Below are positions 63,901 through 64,000 of a stretch of DNA of 64,000 nt, in pieces. Position 1 is the stretch's first letter. Each line of letters starts with the position of its first letter. Below the pieces are notes generated by a model, which saw nothing but the letters and a program-made list of their open reading frames with translations, was not told the DNA's origin and ran no database searches. Both the position numbers and the translations under genes were made by a program. Source of the stretch: Planctomycetota bacterium (lineage in GTDB: Bacteria; Planctomycetota; Phycisphaerae; Sedimentisphaerales; Anaerohalosphaeraceae); NCBI GenBank assembly GCA_013349435.1, contig DUZQ01000004.1, positions 1 through 64,000 of the forward strand, written 5' to 3'.

Positions 63901-64000
63901 ATCGGGTCGGCGACATTCTCATCGGCATGGCTCCGCCATGTATATTTCCAGAGTTTGTCTCCGTTATTGATGTTAACCCCATACAACGCCTTTTGGCCGA
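60924..64000 (-). CDS. PQQ-like beta-propeller repeat protein, 5'-truncated by the window edge
   Basis: At least 1020 residues; the frame is open to the window edge, so the N-terminus is missing. Three related modules follow each other: the end of one (to about residue 188), a full one from WPNWRGPNYDGISTETG (189) and another from WAQWRGPYRDGKSTETG (630). Each has PQQ-like blades such as LDAQTGAKIWTYKYP and LDKNNGSLIWQNG. Residues about 249-290 are an acidic Glu/Asp/Gln insert inside a loop. Such proteins are exported in planctomycetes and probably bind other proteins; no quinoprotein catalytic residues can be assigned. Confidence 0.88.
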   Translation of the reverse strand, partial: GQKALYGVNINNGDKLWKYTWRSHADENVADPIFMDDKVYISSLAGCALLKVEGDRVREVWRNENMKNHFNSSILIDGYFYGFDMARLKCLDFNTGEVKWATKDYGKGSLIAADGKLIILSEKGKLVIAQASPTALKEIASAQILKGKCWTTPVLANGRIYARNAAGDMVCVDVAKSTKLQAETSAITATNDWPNWRGPNYDGISTETGWVAGKIFEGVKPLWETVIETGFSSMTVSNGRLYTMGNTSGRETIEEKKDGDEKEEQEEQEDDDEQQEEQEDGDEGFDDRGRDYDAEALAKGRYDIVYCLDAQTGAKIWTYKYPALLEGQDYQGGPSATPTVDGDRVYTLSKRGKAFCFNAADGEVIWKKDLRQELGIKTSSWGLSSSPVIIDNMVIYNAGSYGIALDKNNGSLIWQNGIGPSGYASAVPFNIGERKCIAMFVCRELAGLDAATGKQLWSTPWETLYDINAADPIISGNKVFISSGYNRGCGVFEIEDGRLEKLWSNRKLQSHMNSSVLLDGYIYGIDKGGLVCLDFETGRVAWKQKGIAEYGSSVLASDGKLIILTQQGKLIIAEASPKEFEEITSAQILSGRCWTVPVLANGRIYARSNSTGRLICLDVSPESSTTLGGNPGNWAQWRGPYRDGKSTETGLLKSWLEGGPELLWSVDNLGEGFSTVSVANGLIYITGRKGKDGVLTAIDMKGNIKWQKPYGPEWTKSHSGARSTPAVDEDSIYIMTGTGTAACLDARTGDVKWKEDLQEKYSGKVPRWGYAESLLVVGDKLICTPGGEKASIVALDKKTGQTVWVTENLTEASAFCSPILVKRGSREIVVTMLADSVAGIDAGTGEVLWKDKYEDYQQEARPNNPITPLYYDGAVYTTSGYDDGGAMLALSADGTKVTRKWVDTTLDTHHGGVVLVDGYIYGSNWKTNRYGDWVCLDWNTGKVMYETRWLGSKGSIAYADGMLYCYEEDKGTVALVRASPEGFDIVSSFTVTKGTDEHWAHPVICDGRLYIRHGETLLAYNVKG

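Overview
The window looks like a contig from a Planctomycetota bacterium, most likely of the Phycisphaerae / Sedimentisphaerales type. This is inferred from gene content: a PilM-fusion operon with very large partners, a short Arg-rich DRR-repeat protein, a bacterial histone, multi-module PQQ-like propellers and scattered (non-operonic) his genes. No rRNA, tRNA or CRISPR array was found. Base composition is moderate, with AT-rich islands at the insertion sequence (about 0.55-2.2 kb) and the restriction-modification pair (26.4-28.3 kb).

Layout. 0.2-2.2 kb: rplU (L21), with a complete insertion sequence (inverted ends plus 14-bp direct repeats) inserted just upstream of its ribosome binding site. 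2.4-8.3 kb: a three-gene minus-strand operon of a PilM/PilN fusion, a PilO-like protein and a large Arg/Gly-rich membrane-anchored protein. 8.5-17.8 kb: mtaB, a divergent hisF, a zinc-ribbon membrane protein, purF-purM, a leucine-rich-repeat membrane protein and an RNase Z-like hydrolase. 18.1-19.7 kb: two small conserved proteins and a 65-residue histone-fold protein followed by a structured 3' region. 19.8-24.4 kb: a glycogen cluster (GT4 synthase, GH57, debranching enzyme). 24.4-26.4 kb: an unknown gene and holA. 26.4-28.2 kb: a NotI-family endonuclease with a D12-class adenine methyltransferase. 28.5-31.0 kb: dapB, a glycine-zipper lipoprotein and a TIM-barrel sugar isomerase-like protein. 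31.6-36.0 kb: a polysaccharide operon (flippase, large unknown protein, alkaline-phosphatase-fold enzyme). 36.2-40.9 kb: aconitase, LOG-family protein, secreted unknown protein and hisD. 41-43.5 kb: rny-ymdB. 44.4-45.8 kb: an HTH/pseudo-receiver regulator and a DUF3313-like lipoprotein. 46.6-52.2 kb: nusA-infB-rbfA plus an HhH-GPD-like protein, preceded by a strong promoter, a long leader and a terminator. 52.2-54.0 kb: hisG and yebC. 54.1-60.9 kb: a tightly packed five-gene isoprenoid operon. 60.9 kb to the end: a PQQ-like propeller protein cut by the window edge.

The best candidate for an undescribed system is the 54.1-60.9 kb operon. It encodes an Fe-S ferredoxin-like protein, a radical SAM enzyme, a DUF116-polyprenyl diphosphate synthase fusion, a small prenyltransferase/cyclase-fold protein and a squalene-hopene-cyclase-like enzyme with an intact DxDD motif. 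All five genes overlap or nearly touch, which suggests one pathway: build an isoprenoid chain, cyclise it and modify it by radical chemistry. The next most interesting items are the bacterial histone, the nusA leader (consensus promoter, 12-codon reading frame, terminator), the NotI-type R-M pair and the PilM/PilN fusion operon.

A family of dispersed intergenic repeats (forms of 'cattctgagcg', 'ttcgacaagctcagg' and 'cctgcctccgcaggggtgac') occurs at four places and marks otherwise empty spacers.
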